Shown here one piece after another: positions 52,043 to 60,023 of a DNA stretch of 60,023 nucleotides (positions are counted from its first letter, which is position 1; the number at the start of each line of letters is the position of its first letter). Source of the stretch: an uncultured Pelagibacteraceae bacterium (lineage in GTDB: Bacteria > Pseudomonadota > Alphaproteobacteria > Pelagibacterales > Pelagibacteraceae); contig CACHDJ010000004.1 in assembly GCA_902578525.1 (NCBI GenBank), forward strand, positions 1 through 60,023, read 5' to 3'. The position numbers were made by a program, and so were the translations under genes. The notes under the pieces are model-generated. The model was not told where the DNA came from. It saw only the letters and a list, made by a program, of their open reading frames with translations, and did not search any database.

Positions 52043-53368
52043 ATGTCATTACCGACAAAAGCAAAAGTAGTAATTATAGGTGGAGGTATCCATGGATTAA
52101 GTACTGCATGGAAACTTTCAGAGACATATAAAAATCCAGGCGAAATAGTCGTTTTAGAAAAAGAAAATACAGCCGCAGGCGCAAGTGGAATAGCATGTGG
52201 TGTTGTAAGAAATAATTATTTCCAACCAGCAATGAGAGAATTAATGGCTCACTCTGTATCAGTTTGGGAAAGCGATCCAAAAGCATTTAAATATAACGCT
52301 GTGGGTTATCTTCAAATATCTCCAGAAGTAATGCATGAAGATGTTGCTTCAATATACGAACAACAAAAAGCTATTGGTTATGAATCAGAATTTATAGAAG
52401 GTGAAAAAGATTGTACAAAATATATGAAAGGAATGTTTGATGATTGGCAGGCAAAAGAAATAACATCTATCCTTCATGAAAAAAAAGGTGGTTATGCATT
52501 CAATAAAGATTCAATTAAAGCTCTTGAGAAAAAATCATTATCAAATGGGGTTAATGTTATTAAAGGCGTCAAAGTTACAGGATTTAAAAGAGGTAGTAAT
52601 AGTAAAGCTGTAACAGGTGTTGAAACTGATAAAGGTATAATAGATTGTGAACAAGTTGTTGTTGGAGCAGGTCCATGGGTTAGAGATTTTTGGAATATGT
52701 TAGAACTTCCAAAAACAGCTTGGATAAAAGATGAAGATGGAAGGTTCCATGAAACTGACATGTGGAAATACTGGATGCTTCAAGAAGGAATTATAGGAGT
52801 AGAAGCAGATTTTTTAAAAACAAATGATGGTAAACAACCACCTGTAGTACACGTTGACTCTACTGCTCCTTTATACTCTGATGCAACAAAAAAATTAATT
52901 ACAGATAAAATTTGGGGAATTTACTATAAGCCGGATATAGAAGGTTTAGGAGTTCAAGGAGGAACATCACCTTACATGGTTGATAAACATTTTGATAAAG
53001 TAAATGTAGATCCATATGGAATTAAATCACCTGAGTATCAAACTACTGAAGCATTTAATGAAATGTGGTGCTCTGCTTTAGCTCATTGTCAAAAAAGATT
53101 TGAAGGTAAATCTCATTTGTATAGAAAAGGACCTTCAGGTGGTCTTGGGTGTATGACGCCAGACTCTTTTCCAATTTTTGATAGGTTTTTAGAAAATGTT
53201 TATATGATTGCAGACGCTAACCACGGATACAAAATGATTGGTGTTGGAGAGCTTGTTGCAAAAGAAATTCTTGGTACTGAGAGCAATTTATTAAAGCCGT
53301 TTAGATTCAACCGTTACGAGAAGGGAGAACTTCACCCTACTTCGAACAGTCCTTTCCCTTGGAGTTAA
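52043..53368 (+). CDS. FAD-dependent amine oxidoreductase (SoxB/DAO family)
   Basis: This 441-residue protein is a single-chain flavoprotein related to the sarcosine oxidase beta subunit and dimethylglycine dehydrogenase. The FAD motif is VVIIGGGIHGLSTAWKLSE near 9-27, GIACGVVRNNYFQPA is near 49-63, and the closing segment has ADANHGYKMIGVGELVAKEI. It is followed by gmaS after 73 bases. It could oxidise a methylated amine or amino acid such as N-methylglutamate in this pathway; the substrate is unproven. Confidence 0.85.
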   Translation: MSLPTKAKVVIIGGGIHGLSTAWKLSETYKNPGEIVVLEKENTAAGASGIACGVVRNNYFQPAMRELMAHSVSVWESDPKAFKYNAVGYLQISPEVMHEDVASIYEQQKAIGYESEFIEGEKDCTKYMKGMFDDWQAKEITSILHEKKGGYAFNKDSIKALEKKSLSNGVNVIKGVKVTGFKRGSNSKAVTGVETDKGIIDCEQVVVGAGPWVRDFWNMLELPKTAWIKDEDGRFHETDMWKYWMLQEGIIGVEADFLKTNDGKQPPVVHVDSTAPLYSDATKKLITDKIWGIYYKPDIEGLGVQGGTSPYMVDKHFDKVNVDPYGIKSPEYQTTEAFNEMWCSALAHCQKRFEGKSHLYRKGPSGGLGCMTPDSFPIFDRFLENVYMIADANHGYKMIGVGELVAKEILGTESNLLKPFRFNRYEKGELHPTSNSPFPWS

Positions 53369-53441
53369 ACTTCAAGCCTAGACACAAATAAATTTTTCAG
53401 CTACGTTTGAATAAATTATAATTCATTGAGGGGTGTAATAA

Positions 53442-54911
53442 ATGACTGATCTTGAAAAACATGTAAACCAACCAGGAAGAGCAAAACTAGTAAAAAATGT
53501 AAGAGAAAAAATTAATGAATTAGGAATAACATATATTTACTACCAATTTATCTCAGTGACTGGAAGAGTTGTGGGTAAAGGAATTCCAGCAGATCATTGG
53601 GAAAGAACAGCCGAAAAAGGTTTTCAATTGGTTTACGGAGCTACAGCTAATTTGTTTTTAGATCGTCATAATAATTATATTGGATATGGACCTGAAGCTA
53701 TGGAGCTAGTAGGTATTCCAGATCCAGAAACATTCTGTCAATTACCGTGGGACAAAAGAGTTGGAAGAGTTTTTGTAACTTGTTTTAGAAATAGAGAAGA
53801 AAGAAAAAATCCTGGTGGTCACTTAACATCAGATTGTAGAGGTAATTTAAGAATATTCATGAATGAATTTCAAAAAAAACATGGTCTTGAATTAAGAGTT
53901 GGAACAGAACCAGAAATGATGTGGCTTACCAAAAATGAAGATGGTACGCCAACAGGAAAAGGTTTTTCAAAACCATTTTGCTATCATATAGATCAATTTG
54001 AGTCATTAAGACCAGTATTTATGAAAGTTATTGAGTACGCAAAAGCAATGGGTTTAGATATGATTCAGGGAGATCATGAGGATGCACCTGGTCAATTAGA
54101 GCTTAACTGGACTTATGATAATGTTTTAAGAAACGCTGATAGACTCTCAACTTATAGGCAAATATGTGCTCAAGTTGCTAGAGAACATGGTTTAATTGCC
54201 TGTTTTATGACTAAGCCTTTTATGGGGGTATCTGCAAGTGGATGTCATACTAATATGTCTTTGTGGAAAGGTGGAAAAATTAAGACAAATAGACTTGGAC
54301 ATAAAAAATTACCAGGTGTTGAAGAAGTTTTTGGTTATGTTGAAGGTGGAACAAATACGTTTATGCCTGATACTAAGGACATGCAATTACCAGGTAAAAT
54401 AGGTTTACAATCTATTGCAGGTATTATGAAACATTTACCAGCTTTAACAGCATTAGGATCTTCGACTGTAAATTCTTACAGAAGATTATGGGATCAAGGT
54501 TTTTGGGCTCCAGTTTATGCAGACTGGGGATATCAAAATAGAACTTGTGGTCTTAGAGTTTCAGCTCCAGGAAGATTTGAATATAGATCTGTAGACTCAA
54601 TGCATAATCCATATTTATTAGGTGCTGCTTTATTAAAAGCTTGTGATGAAGGTATTACTAAAAAGATGAAACCTGCTGCACCTGAATCTAGAAATATTTA
54701 TGAAGCTCAAAAGGCAGGCAAAGATGTAAAAAAGCTTCCTTTGAGTTTAGGTGAAGCTTTAGAAAGACTGGCAGAGGATGATGTGATTAAATCTGCAATG
54801 CCAGATGAAATGTATAAAGTTTTCCATTGGTATAAAAATGATGAATGGGAAAGATTTTTAGGAGCAACAACTCAGTGGGATCTGGATACTTATCTTGATT
54901 GCTTACCATAG
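53442..54911 (+). CDS. gmaS: Gamma-glutamylmethylamide synthetase
   Basis: This 489-residue member of the glutamine synthetase family joins methylamine to glutamate with ATP. The ATP/metal motif QGDHEDAPGQLELNW is near 207-221, with KPFMGVSASGCHTNMSLW near 263-280 and NRTCGLRVSAPGRFEYR near 367-383. These forms match GmaS rather than GlnA, and mgsABC follows directly. The SD is GAGGGG. Together with MgsABC it converts methylamine to N-methylglutamate. Confidence 0.93.
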   Translation: MTDLEKHVNQPGRAKLVKNVREKINELGITYIYYQFISVTGRVVGKGIPADHWERTAEKGFQLVYGATANLFLDRHNNYIGYGPEAMELVGIPDPETFCQLPWDKRVGRVFVTCFRNREERKNPGGHLTSDCRGNLRIFMNEFQKKHGLELRVGTEPEMMWLTKNEDGTPTGKGFSKPFCYHIDQFESLRPVFMKVIEYAKAMGLDMIQGDHEDAPGQLELNWTYDNVLRNADRLSTYRQICAQVAREHGLIACFMTKPFMGVSASGCHTNMSLWKGGKIKTNRLGHKKLPGVEEVFGYVEGGTNTFMPDTKDMQLPGKIGLQSIAGIMKHLPALTALGSSTVNSYRRLWDQGFWAPVYADWGYQNRTCGLRVSAPGRFEYRSVDSMHNPYLLGAALLKACDEGITKKMKPAAPESRNIYEAQKAGKDVKKLPLSLGEALERLAEDDVIKSAMPDEMYKVFHWYKNDEWERFLGATTQWDLDTYLDCLP

Positions 54912-54941
54912 GTCTTAATAAATTTTGGAGGGGTAAAATTT

Positions 54942-55886
54942 ATGTGCGGAATAGCTGGTTTAATTCATAGAGGAAAATCTTCTAATGTTGGAAGCGAACT
55001 TCAAGGTATGCTTCAAGCACTAAAGCATAGAGGAGAAGACTCAACAGGTTACGCATTATATGGTGATACTGATGGTAAAAATTTTATTATGCGTTTTAAA
55101 GTTGGAGAAAATGTTGGAGAAGGTAGTTCTTCAGTGATGGAAGATGTTTCAGTTTATGATGAAAGAAAAAAAATAGTTGATCAAACTCTTAGTGAAATGG
55201 GTGCAAAAATTGTTAAAGAAGAGAGAACTCTTCCATATTCTCTTAGATATGAAATTGACTATAATACAAAAGACTTACTCGAATTTTCACAAAGAATTGA
55301 AAATATTCCTGGAGTAGAAATTTTATCTATGGGTAAATCTTTAGAGGTAATTAAAGATCTTGGAAATGCAAAAATGGTATGTGACAGATATAATTTAGAT
55401 AAACTTGTGGGAACACACGCAATTGGTCATGCTAGAATGGCAACTGAGTCAGGTGTAGATATTAAGTCTGCTCACCCTTTTTGGGGCTATCCCTTTAGTG
55501 ATGTGTCAGTTGTTCATAACGGGCAGTTAACAAATTATTGGAATAATAGAAGAGTTTTAGAAAATAAAGGCATGAGATTTATGTCTGAATGTGACTCAGA
55601 ATTAATTGCGGTTTATATTGCACAAAAAATGAGAGAAGGAGCAACTCTCGCTGAGGGAATGAAAGAATCTTTATCGGGTTTAGATGGTGTTTTTACTTAC
55701 TTCGTAGCAACTAAAGACTCTTTAGGTATGGCAAAAGATACCATGGCAGCAAAACCATTAGTTTTATATGAGTCGGATGATTTGGTTGCAATGGGTTCTG
55801 AGGAAATCGCTATTAGGTCAGTTTTACCACAAGAGATTGATACTTATGATCCATTCGATGGAGAGGTTAAAGTATGGCAAATTTAA
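54942..55886 (+). CDS. mgsA: N-methylglutamate synthase subunit A (glutamine amidotransferase type)
   Basis: This 314-residue class II amidotransferase domain starts MCGIAGLIHRG, where C2 is the nucleophile after Met removal. RGEDSTGYALYGD near 31-43 and VGTHAIGHARMATESG near 156-171 are typical of the GATase II fold. It probably frees methylamine from gamma-glutamylmethylamide. The SD is GGAGG. It overlaps mgsB by 13 bases. Confidence 0.92.
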   Translation: MCGIAGLIHRGKSSNVGSELQGMLQALKHRGEDSTGYALYGDTDGKNFIMRFKVGENVGEGSSSVMEDVSVYDERKKIVDQTLSEMGAKIVKEERTLPYSLRYEIDYNTKDLLEFSQRIENIPGVEILSMGKSLEVIKDLGNAKMVCDRYNLDKLVGTHAIGHARMATESGVDIKSAHPFWGYPFSDVSVVHNGQLTNYWNNRRVLENKGMRFMSECDSELIAVYIAQKMREGATLAEGMKESLSGLDGVFTYFVATKDSLGMAKDTMAAKPLVLYESDDLVAMGSEEIAIRSVLPQEIDTYDPFDGEVKVWQI

Positions 55887-56728
55887 AAAATACTGAAAAA
55901 AAAACAAAAGCCCAAGCTATGGGCATGCATACAGAGGTTTTAACTGGAAGAACTCAGCAAAAATTCTTTAACCCCGATGAGGCTGAAAATTTTTATTATT
56001 TTGGAACATATGATGTCGATTTCAATAAAAGAACAGATTTAGATGTTAAAGATATGACTGCACCTGAAGCTAATAAAGAAATAGATAATTTAATGAGTCA
56101 AGGATACGGGACTATTGTAATTAAAAATCCCCAAGGAAAACATAGCTTGGGAGTTGGAATTTTAAATAAACTTAACCTAATTTTTGAAGGAAGTTTAGGA
56201 TATTTTGGAATGGGTTCATGTGATGGTCCTATTGTTAGAATTAATGGAAGAGTTGGTTGGTCATGTGCAGAAAATTTAATGGCTGGAAAAGTGGTTATAG
56301 AAAAAAATGCTGGCTCATGTTTTGGTGCTGCAATCAGGGGTGGAGATTTGATCTGTAAAGGTAGTGTTGGTGCAAGAACTGGGATTGATATGAAAGGTGG
56401 AACTATCATTATTGGTGGGGATGCAGGAGCATTTACTGGTTTTATGATGCAAAGAGGAAGAATAATTATACTTGGTGATGTTGGAATAAATTTAGGTGAC
56501 TCTATGTATGATGGGACAATTTTCGTAGGTGGAGAAATTGGATCATATGGTAGTGATGCTGTAGATGCAGAATTGACATCAAGTGACAAAGATTGGTTAA
56601 GAAGAAAACTAAAGGTCGCTGAAATTGGTGAAAATTTTGATTTAAATAAAATGAAAAAAATTGTAGCAGGTAAAAAACTTTGGAATTATGACAATTTAGA
56701 ACCTACAGAGAAGAAGGGAGCTATTTAA
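55874..56728 (+). CDS. mgsB: N-methylglutamate synthase subunit B (GltB C-terminal beta-helix type)
   Basis: This 284-residue protein is a right-handed beta-helix like the GXGXG domain of glutamate synthase. Repeated segments such as GSLGYFGMGSCDGPIVRING, AGSCFGAAIRGGDLICKG, ARTGIDMKGGTIIIGGDAG and DSMYDGTIFVGGEIG are visible from about 115 to 230. It starts within the end of mgsA and its stop overlaps mgsC by one base. It is structural and scaffolds the two catalytic subunits. Confidence 0.93.
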   Translation: MANLKNTEKKTKAQAMGMHTEVLTGRTQQKFFNPDEAENFYYFGTYDVDFNKRTDLDVKDMTAPEANKEIDNLMSQGYGTIVIKNPQGKHSLGVGILNKLNLIFEGSLGYFGMGSCDGPIVRINGRVGWSCAENLMAGKVVIEKNAGSCFGAAIRGGDLICKGSVGARTGIDMKGGTIIIGGDAGAFTGFMMQRGRIIILGDVGINLGDSMYDGTIFVGGEIGSYGSDAVDAELTSSDKDWLRRKLKVAEIGENFDLNKMKKIVAGKKLWNYDNLEPTEKKGAI

Positions 56729-58140
56729 TGGCTAAAAAAAGAAATAAAAAAATTAAAAAAAATGGAAAAGGTGTTGGTGGAAAAGCTGATGTGCATGCAC
56801 TTGAAGATGGAAAGAGAAACAAAAGTTTATTAGGGCATAATGCTATTTTTACTCCTGAAGTAATAGACGATATTCATATTAAATCACAATTAGGAAGATA
56901 TAGAATGCGTGGAATGGCATTAATGAAAAAAATTCCAACATTTGATGATTTAGTTTTTCTACCGGGTACCCTAACAAGATTTGTAATTGAGGGTTATAGA
57001 GAAAAATGTGAGACTAAAACTGTGATTGGTCCAAGGTGTGAAAACCCAATTGAATTAGATATTCCTGTTTATATTACTGGCATGAGTTTTGGAGCTCTTT
57101 CATATGAAGCTAAAACAGCCTTAGCTAGAGGTGCAACAATGGCTGGGAGTGCTACATGTTCTGGCGAAGGTGGAATGATACCTGATGAAAGAAGATATTC
57201 TGAAAAATGGTTTTATCAATGTATTCAATCAAGATATGGATTTAACCCACATCATGCTCAGTTAGCTGATGGAATAGAAGTTTTTATTGGACAAGGTCAA
57301 AAAGTAGGAATGGGTGGACACTTAATGGGTCAAAAAGTTACTGATCAAGTAGCTGAAATGAGATCTTTACCATCGGGTATTGATCAAAGATCCCCTGCTA
57401 GGCATCCAGACTGGCTAGGTCCTGACGATTTAGCTCTTAAAGTGGAAGAGTTAAGACAGTTAACAAAAAATAGAGTGCCCATTCAATTAAAACTTGGTGC
57501 ATCTAAGGTTTATGATGATGTTCGAATGGCTGCTAAATGTGACCCCGACTCAATTTATTTAGATGGAATGGAAGGTTCTACTGGTGCAGGACCTCATATT
57601 GCAGCAGCAAATACAGGTATTCCTGGAATAGCAGCTATTAGAGAGGCAAGAAGAGCTTTGGATGATGTAGGTAAAACTGGAAAAGTTACTCTAATTTATG
57701 CTGGTGGAGTAAGGGATGGTGCAGACATGGCAAAAGCACTGGCATTGGGTGCGGATGCTATCGCTATTGGTACTGGATCAATGATTGCTTTAAATTGCAA
57801 TAAAGATATCCCTGAAGCAAATTTTGAAAAAGAAATGGGTGTTAAAGCTGGTGAATGTTACCACTGTCACACTGGAAGATGTCCAGTTGGTGTTGCAACA
57901 CAAGATCCAAAATTAAGAGCAAGATTAAATCCAGATGATGCAGCATTAAGAGTATATAATTATTTACACTCTATGACTTTAGAAGCTCAACTGTTAGCAA
58001 GAGCTTGTGGTAAAACTAATATTCACTCTTTAGAGCCTGAAGATTTAGCTGCATTAACTTCTGAAGCATCTGCTTTAGCTAAAGTTCCTTTAGCAGGAAC
58101 TAATTATACAGTTGGAGTTGATAACTTTCACAAAATATAG
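56728..58140 (+). CDS. mgsC: N-methylglutamate synthase subunit C (GltB FMN-binding type)
   Basis: This 470-residue subunit carries the FMN and the Fe-S cluster of the glutamate synthase fold. DIPVYITGMSFGALSYEAKT is near 110-129, VPIQLKLGASKVYDDVRMA near 250-268, and IYAGGVRDGADMAKALALGA near 320-340. The 3Fe-4S ligands are in GECYHCHTGRCPVG near 371-384. The N-terminus MAKKRNKKIKKNGKG is unusually lysine-rich. The methyl-amino group is transferred to 2-oxoglutarate here. Confidence 0.94.
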   Translation: MAKKRNKKIKKNGKGVGGKADVHALEDGKRNKSLLGHNAIFTPEVIDDIHIKSQLGRYRMRGMALMKKIPTFDDLVFLPGTLTRFVIEGYREKCETKTVIGPRCENPIELDIPVYITGMSFGALSYEAKTALARGATMAGSATCSGEGGMIPDERRYSEKWFYQCIQSRYGFNPHHAQLADGIEVFIGQGQKVGMGGHLMGQKVTDQVAEMRSLPSGIDQRSPARHPDWLGPDDLALKVEELRQLTKNRVPIQLKLGASKVYDDVRMAAKCDPDSIYLDGMEGSTGAGPHIAAANTGIPGIAAIREARRALDDVGKTGKVTLIYAGGVRDGADMAKALALGADAIAIGTGSMIALNCNKDIPEANFEKEMGVKAGECYHCHTGRCPVGVATQDPKLRARLNPDDAALRVYNYLHSMTLEAQLLARACGKTNIHSLEPEDLAALTSEASALAKVPLAGTNYTVGVDNFHKI

Positions 58141-58148
58141 ATTTTTTC

Positions 58149-58556
58149 ATGGCTAAAAAAAAAAATAAAAATAAATTAAAAAAAGAAAAGAAGATGAAAC
58201 TTGGTACTTTTAAAGAAACTGCAAGAGAAAAAATGATAGGTCAACATATAGGTTATAGATATGATGTAAATTTGCTTCCAGATTATAAAAAAATAACGCC
58301 ATTTCTTAAAAAATATGTAGAAGCTATGGGTTGGGATGACTTAAACTGGTTAGAAGATGTTCACATGGGTTATGAGGAAGGAAGACCTGCTGTATTTTGT
58401 AGAAATGCTAATGGTTGGGTTACAATTCCTAAGTCTATTAAACTACCAAACAATCAACAAGATAGAGATATGATAGCTAGAGAGTTACTAGTGAAATTTC
58501 AAATGTCTCCAAAACATCCTTTAGTTGATCTAAAAAAAGCATACTTAAAATTTTAA
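58149..58556 (+). CDS. Small protein of the N-methylglutamate operon
   Basis: This 135-residue protein has no recognised family. Its lysine-rich start, MAKKKNKNKLKKEKK, looks like that of MgsC; a possible internal start is M16. The rest, MKLGTFKETAREKMIGQHIG then FLKKYVEAMGWDDLNWLEDV and MIARELLVKFQMSPKHP, is soluble and mixed helix and strand. It starts 8 bases after mgsC and is followed by a terminator, so it is the last gene of the gmaS-mgs operon. It might be a small subunit or assembly factor. Confidence 0.75.
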   Translation: MAKKKNKNKLKKEKKMKLGTFKETAREKMIGQHIGYRYDVNLLPDYKKITPFLKKYVEAMGWDDLNWLEDVHMGYEEGRPAVFCRNANGWVTIPKSIKLPNNQQDRDMIARELLVKFQMSPKHPLVDLKKAYLKF

Positions 58557-58560
58557 TTCC

Positions 58561-58585
58561 TCAATCTAAAGTTGATTTTTTTTTT
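58561..58585 (+). terminator. Terminator after the gmaS-mgs operon
   Basis: TCAAT and GTTGA form a five-pair stem with one wobble around a five-base loop and run into at least nine T. It lies just after the last stop. The stem is short but the T tract is long. Confidence 0.55.
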
Positions 58586-58611
58586 AAAATCTAGTGCCAA
58601 TACTAGGTTTT
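58586..58611 (+). terminator. Second hairpin before amt
   Basis: AAAATCTAGT pairs with ACTAGGTTTT, ten positions with one G-T wobble, around GCCAAT. It directly follows the first terminator. It may act as a back-up terminator or be part of the amt leader. Confidence 0.5.
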
Positions 58612-58681
58612 AAAAAATTGTTTCATTTGTCACGTCCTCATAAATTTTATAGGGTTTTGTAAATTAATATGGAGAGAGAAT

Positions 58682-60023
58682 ATGACTGATCAGTTAGGTG
58701 CTCTTACTACTATATTTACAGAATTTTACTACTGGGTAACTGTAGTGCTGATGTTTTTAATTCACGTCGGTTTCTGTATGTATGAAGTTGGAGCTTCAAG
58801 ATACAAACACCATCAACATACTCTAATGAAAAACACGATGCTGATACCATTAGTAACGGTAACTTGGTTTTTATTTGGTTGGTGGATTTATTGGGCTTTT
58901 CCTACAGGACCTGGAATAGCACCATCAATTATGACGGAAAGCACTGGGCTTGTTTTAGGAGGAGGATTTGGAGGAAATGATCTCGCTAATCCTACTAATG
59001 CTCTTATGGCAATTAACCTTAATGACCATATAATGGGTGTTTTCTGGGCAGCATTCCTATTATTTTCGTGGACCGCTGCTTCTATTGTTTCAGGAGCAAT
59101 TATTGAAAGAATAACAACTTTCGCTTTTGGAGTTTTAGCAATTGCGATTGGATCCGTTTTTTGGTCAATAGATGCTTCGTGGGGATGGCACTTTGATGGA
59201 TGGATGCTTAAAATTTTAGGATATCATGATGCTTATGCTTCTGGAGTAATTCACGCTATTGCTGGTGGATTTGCTTTAGGGGTACTTATGGTTTTAGGAC
59301 CTAGAATTGGTAAATTTTCATCTAGTGGTGAACCAAGAAATATTGGACCAAGAAATCCTTGGCTTGTTACAATTGGGTTATTTTTGATTTATACAGGTTT
59401 TTGGGGATTTTATGCTGCTTGTAACGTACCAATATATGACCTTGGACCAGAGTATGGAATGGAAGGCGTAACATTCTGGACAGCGACTAACATCTATTTA
59501 ACACCTACTACATTAAGTGGAATAACAATGAACTTCTTAATGTCTTTATCGGGTGGTTTATTAGCTGGATATGTTATTGCTAAAGGAGATCCCTTCTGGA
59601 CTTACTCAAGCGGACTAGCAGGTATTATATGTGCCTCTGCAGGAAATGACTTATATCATCCAATTCAAGCTTTAATTATTGGTATGATTGGTGTTGTTAT
59701 TGCTTACAAACTTCATTACTGGGTTGAACGAAAGTTCAAAATTGATGATGCTGTTGGTGCTGTAGCTGTACATGGTTATGCTGGTTTTGTTGGTCTAGTA
59801 ATTTGTGGATTTGTTTTAAATGGTTATCCTTCATCTGGTTACAGTGTAGGAGCTATGTTTGATGGATCAACTTACGCAACAATTAATCCATTAGGACAAT
59901 TTCTAGGAGCGATTATTATGTTCTTCGTTCTTGGACTGATACCAGGCTATATCATAGCTAAAGTACTGAACGGAATGGGTAAATTACGTATCCCTCGTGA
60001 AGTAGAAATAGCTGGGTTAGACT
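58682..60023 (+). CDS. amt: Ammonium/methylammonium transporter, truncated by the window edge
   Basis: This Amt family protein is open at the right edge after 447 codons. It starts MTDQLGALTTIFTEFYYW and contains about ten membrane helices in the visible part. The two pore histidines appear in SGVIHAIAGGFALG and AVAVHGYAGFVGLV. The phenylalanine-tryptophan-rich segments SVFWSIDASWGWHFDGWM and ACNVPIYDLG are distinctive. The SD is GGAGAGAG. It may carry methylammonium for GmaS as well as ammonium. Confidence 0.9.
   Translation, partial: MTDQLGALTTIFTEFYYWVTVVLMFLIHVGFCMYEVGASRYKHHQHTLMKNTMLIPLVTVTWFLFGWWIYWAFPTGPGIAPSIMTESTGLVLGGGFGGNDLANPTNALMAINLNDHIMGVFWAAFLLFSWTAASIVSGAIIERITTFAFGVLAIAIGSVFWSIDASWGWHFDGWMLKILGYHDAYASGVIHAIAGGFALGVLMVLGPRIGKFSSSGEPRNIGPRNPWLVTIGLFLIYTGFWGFYAACNVPIYDLGPEYGMEGVTFWTATNIYLTPTTLSGITMNFLMSLSGGLLAGYVIAKGDPFWTYSSGLAGIICASAGNDLYHPIQALIIGMIGVVIAYKLHYWVERKFKIDDAVGAVAVHGYAGFVGLVICGFVLNGYPSSGYSVGAMFDGSTYATINPLGQFLGAIIMFFVLGLIPGYIIAKVLNGMGKLRIPREVEIAGLD

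Noticed and set aside
56098-56589. Minus-strand ORF of 163 codons inside mgsB
   Set aside because: It is opposite a well supported beta-helix gene, and its Pro, Ile and Ser rich translation mirrors the glycine repeats of mgsB.
1-60023. CRISPR arrays, insertion sequences or prophage
   Set aside because: No regular direct repeats, transposase or phage genes were seen.

Overview
The window looks like a piece of a SAR11 (Candidatus Pelagibacter-like, Alphaproteobacteria) chromosome. The sequence is very AT-rich, coding density is extreme, most intergenic gaps are below 150 bases, and convergent genes often overlap at their stop codons. The gene content fits this group: trimethylamine monooxygenase, a DddK-type DMSP lyase, TMAO demethylase, the N-methylglutamate pathway, heterotetrameric sarcosine oxidase and a glycine betaine/TMAO ABC transporter. 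I saw no tRNA, rRNA gene, IS element, CRISPR array or prophage.

Layout. (1) 1-6763: a surface-polysaccharide block with a split transketolase (one half cut by the window edge), GDP-mannose dehydratase, an RmlC-like epimerase, a ColD-like 3-dehydratase, a GtrB-like glycosyltransferase and a large membrane protein. It resembles the edge of a hypervariable cell-surface island. (2) 6909-11862: a phosphotransacetylase and a HpsN-like dehydrogenase (possible sulfonate use), a LysE exporter, a VOC protein, and cysE-cysK. (3) 11950-15274: a tightly packed run of ten small genes, mostly of unknown function, ending in a pair of SMR-like membrane proteins. Several of them have unusually strong Shine-Dalgarno sites. 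(4) 15267-19293: a HisN-like phosphatase, a flavodoxin-fold protein, CcdA, an aldehyde dehydrogenase and a GYD protein. (5) 19358-25315: a molybdenum and sulfur locus with sulfite dehydrogenase SorAB, divergent from moaA-moaC-thioesterase-moaD-moaE-msrP-msrQ. (6) 25299-28703: a little-known minus-strand cluster with a zinc-ribbon microprotein, a DUF3726-like protein, a 551-residue orphan and an M19 dipeptidase relative that has lost metal ligands. (7) 28804-33767: purE-purK, a GNAT, a cold-shock gene with marked hairpins, a racemase, orphans and a DMT exporter. (8) 33777-60023: one-carbon, methylated-amine and DMSP metabolism.

How the last region works together. An osmolyte ABC system (proX, proV and a double-length proW) imports betaine or TMAO. 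Tdm splits TMAO into dimethylamine and formaldehyde using tetrahydrofolate. GmaS and MgsABC carry methylamine into N-methylglutamate. A sarcosine-oxidase-type tetramer could oxidise sarcosine or N-methylglutamate and hand the methyl carbon to folate, and Fhs turns 10-formyl-THF into formate and ATP. Amt would take up ammonium or methylammonium. Tmm sits 19 bases upstream of DddK, so one transcript could both release DMS from DMSP and oxidise it to DMSO.

The most notable observations are the tmm-dddK pair, the ten-gene small-protein operon, the SMR pair without the usual membrane glutamate, a moaD tail whose codons build and mask the moaE ribosome binding site, the degenerate M19 protein with its orphan neighbours, and a possible branched dideoxy-sugar pathway. 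All functional calls rest on motif recognition by eye; no database search was run.
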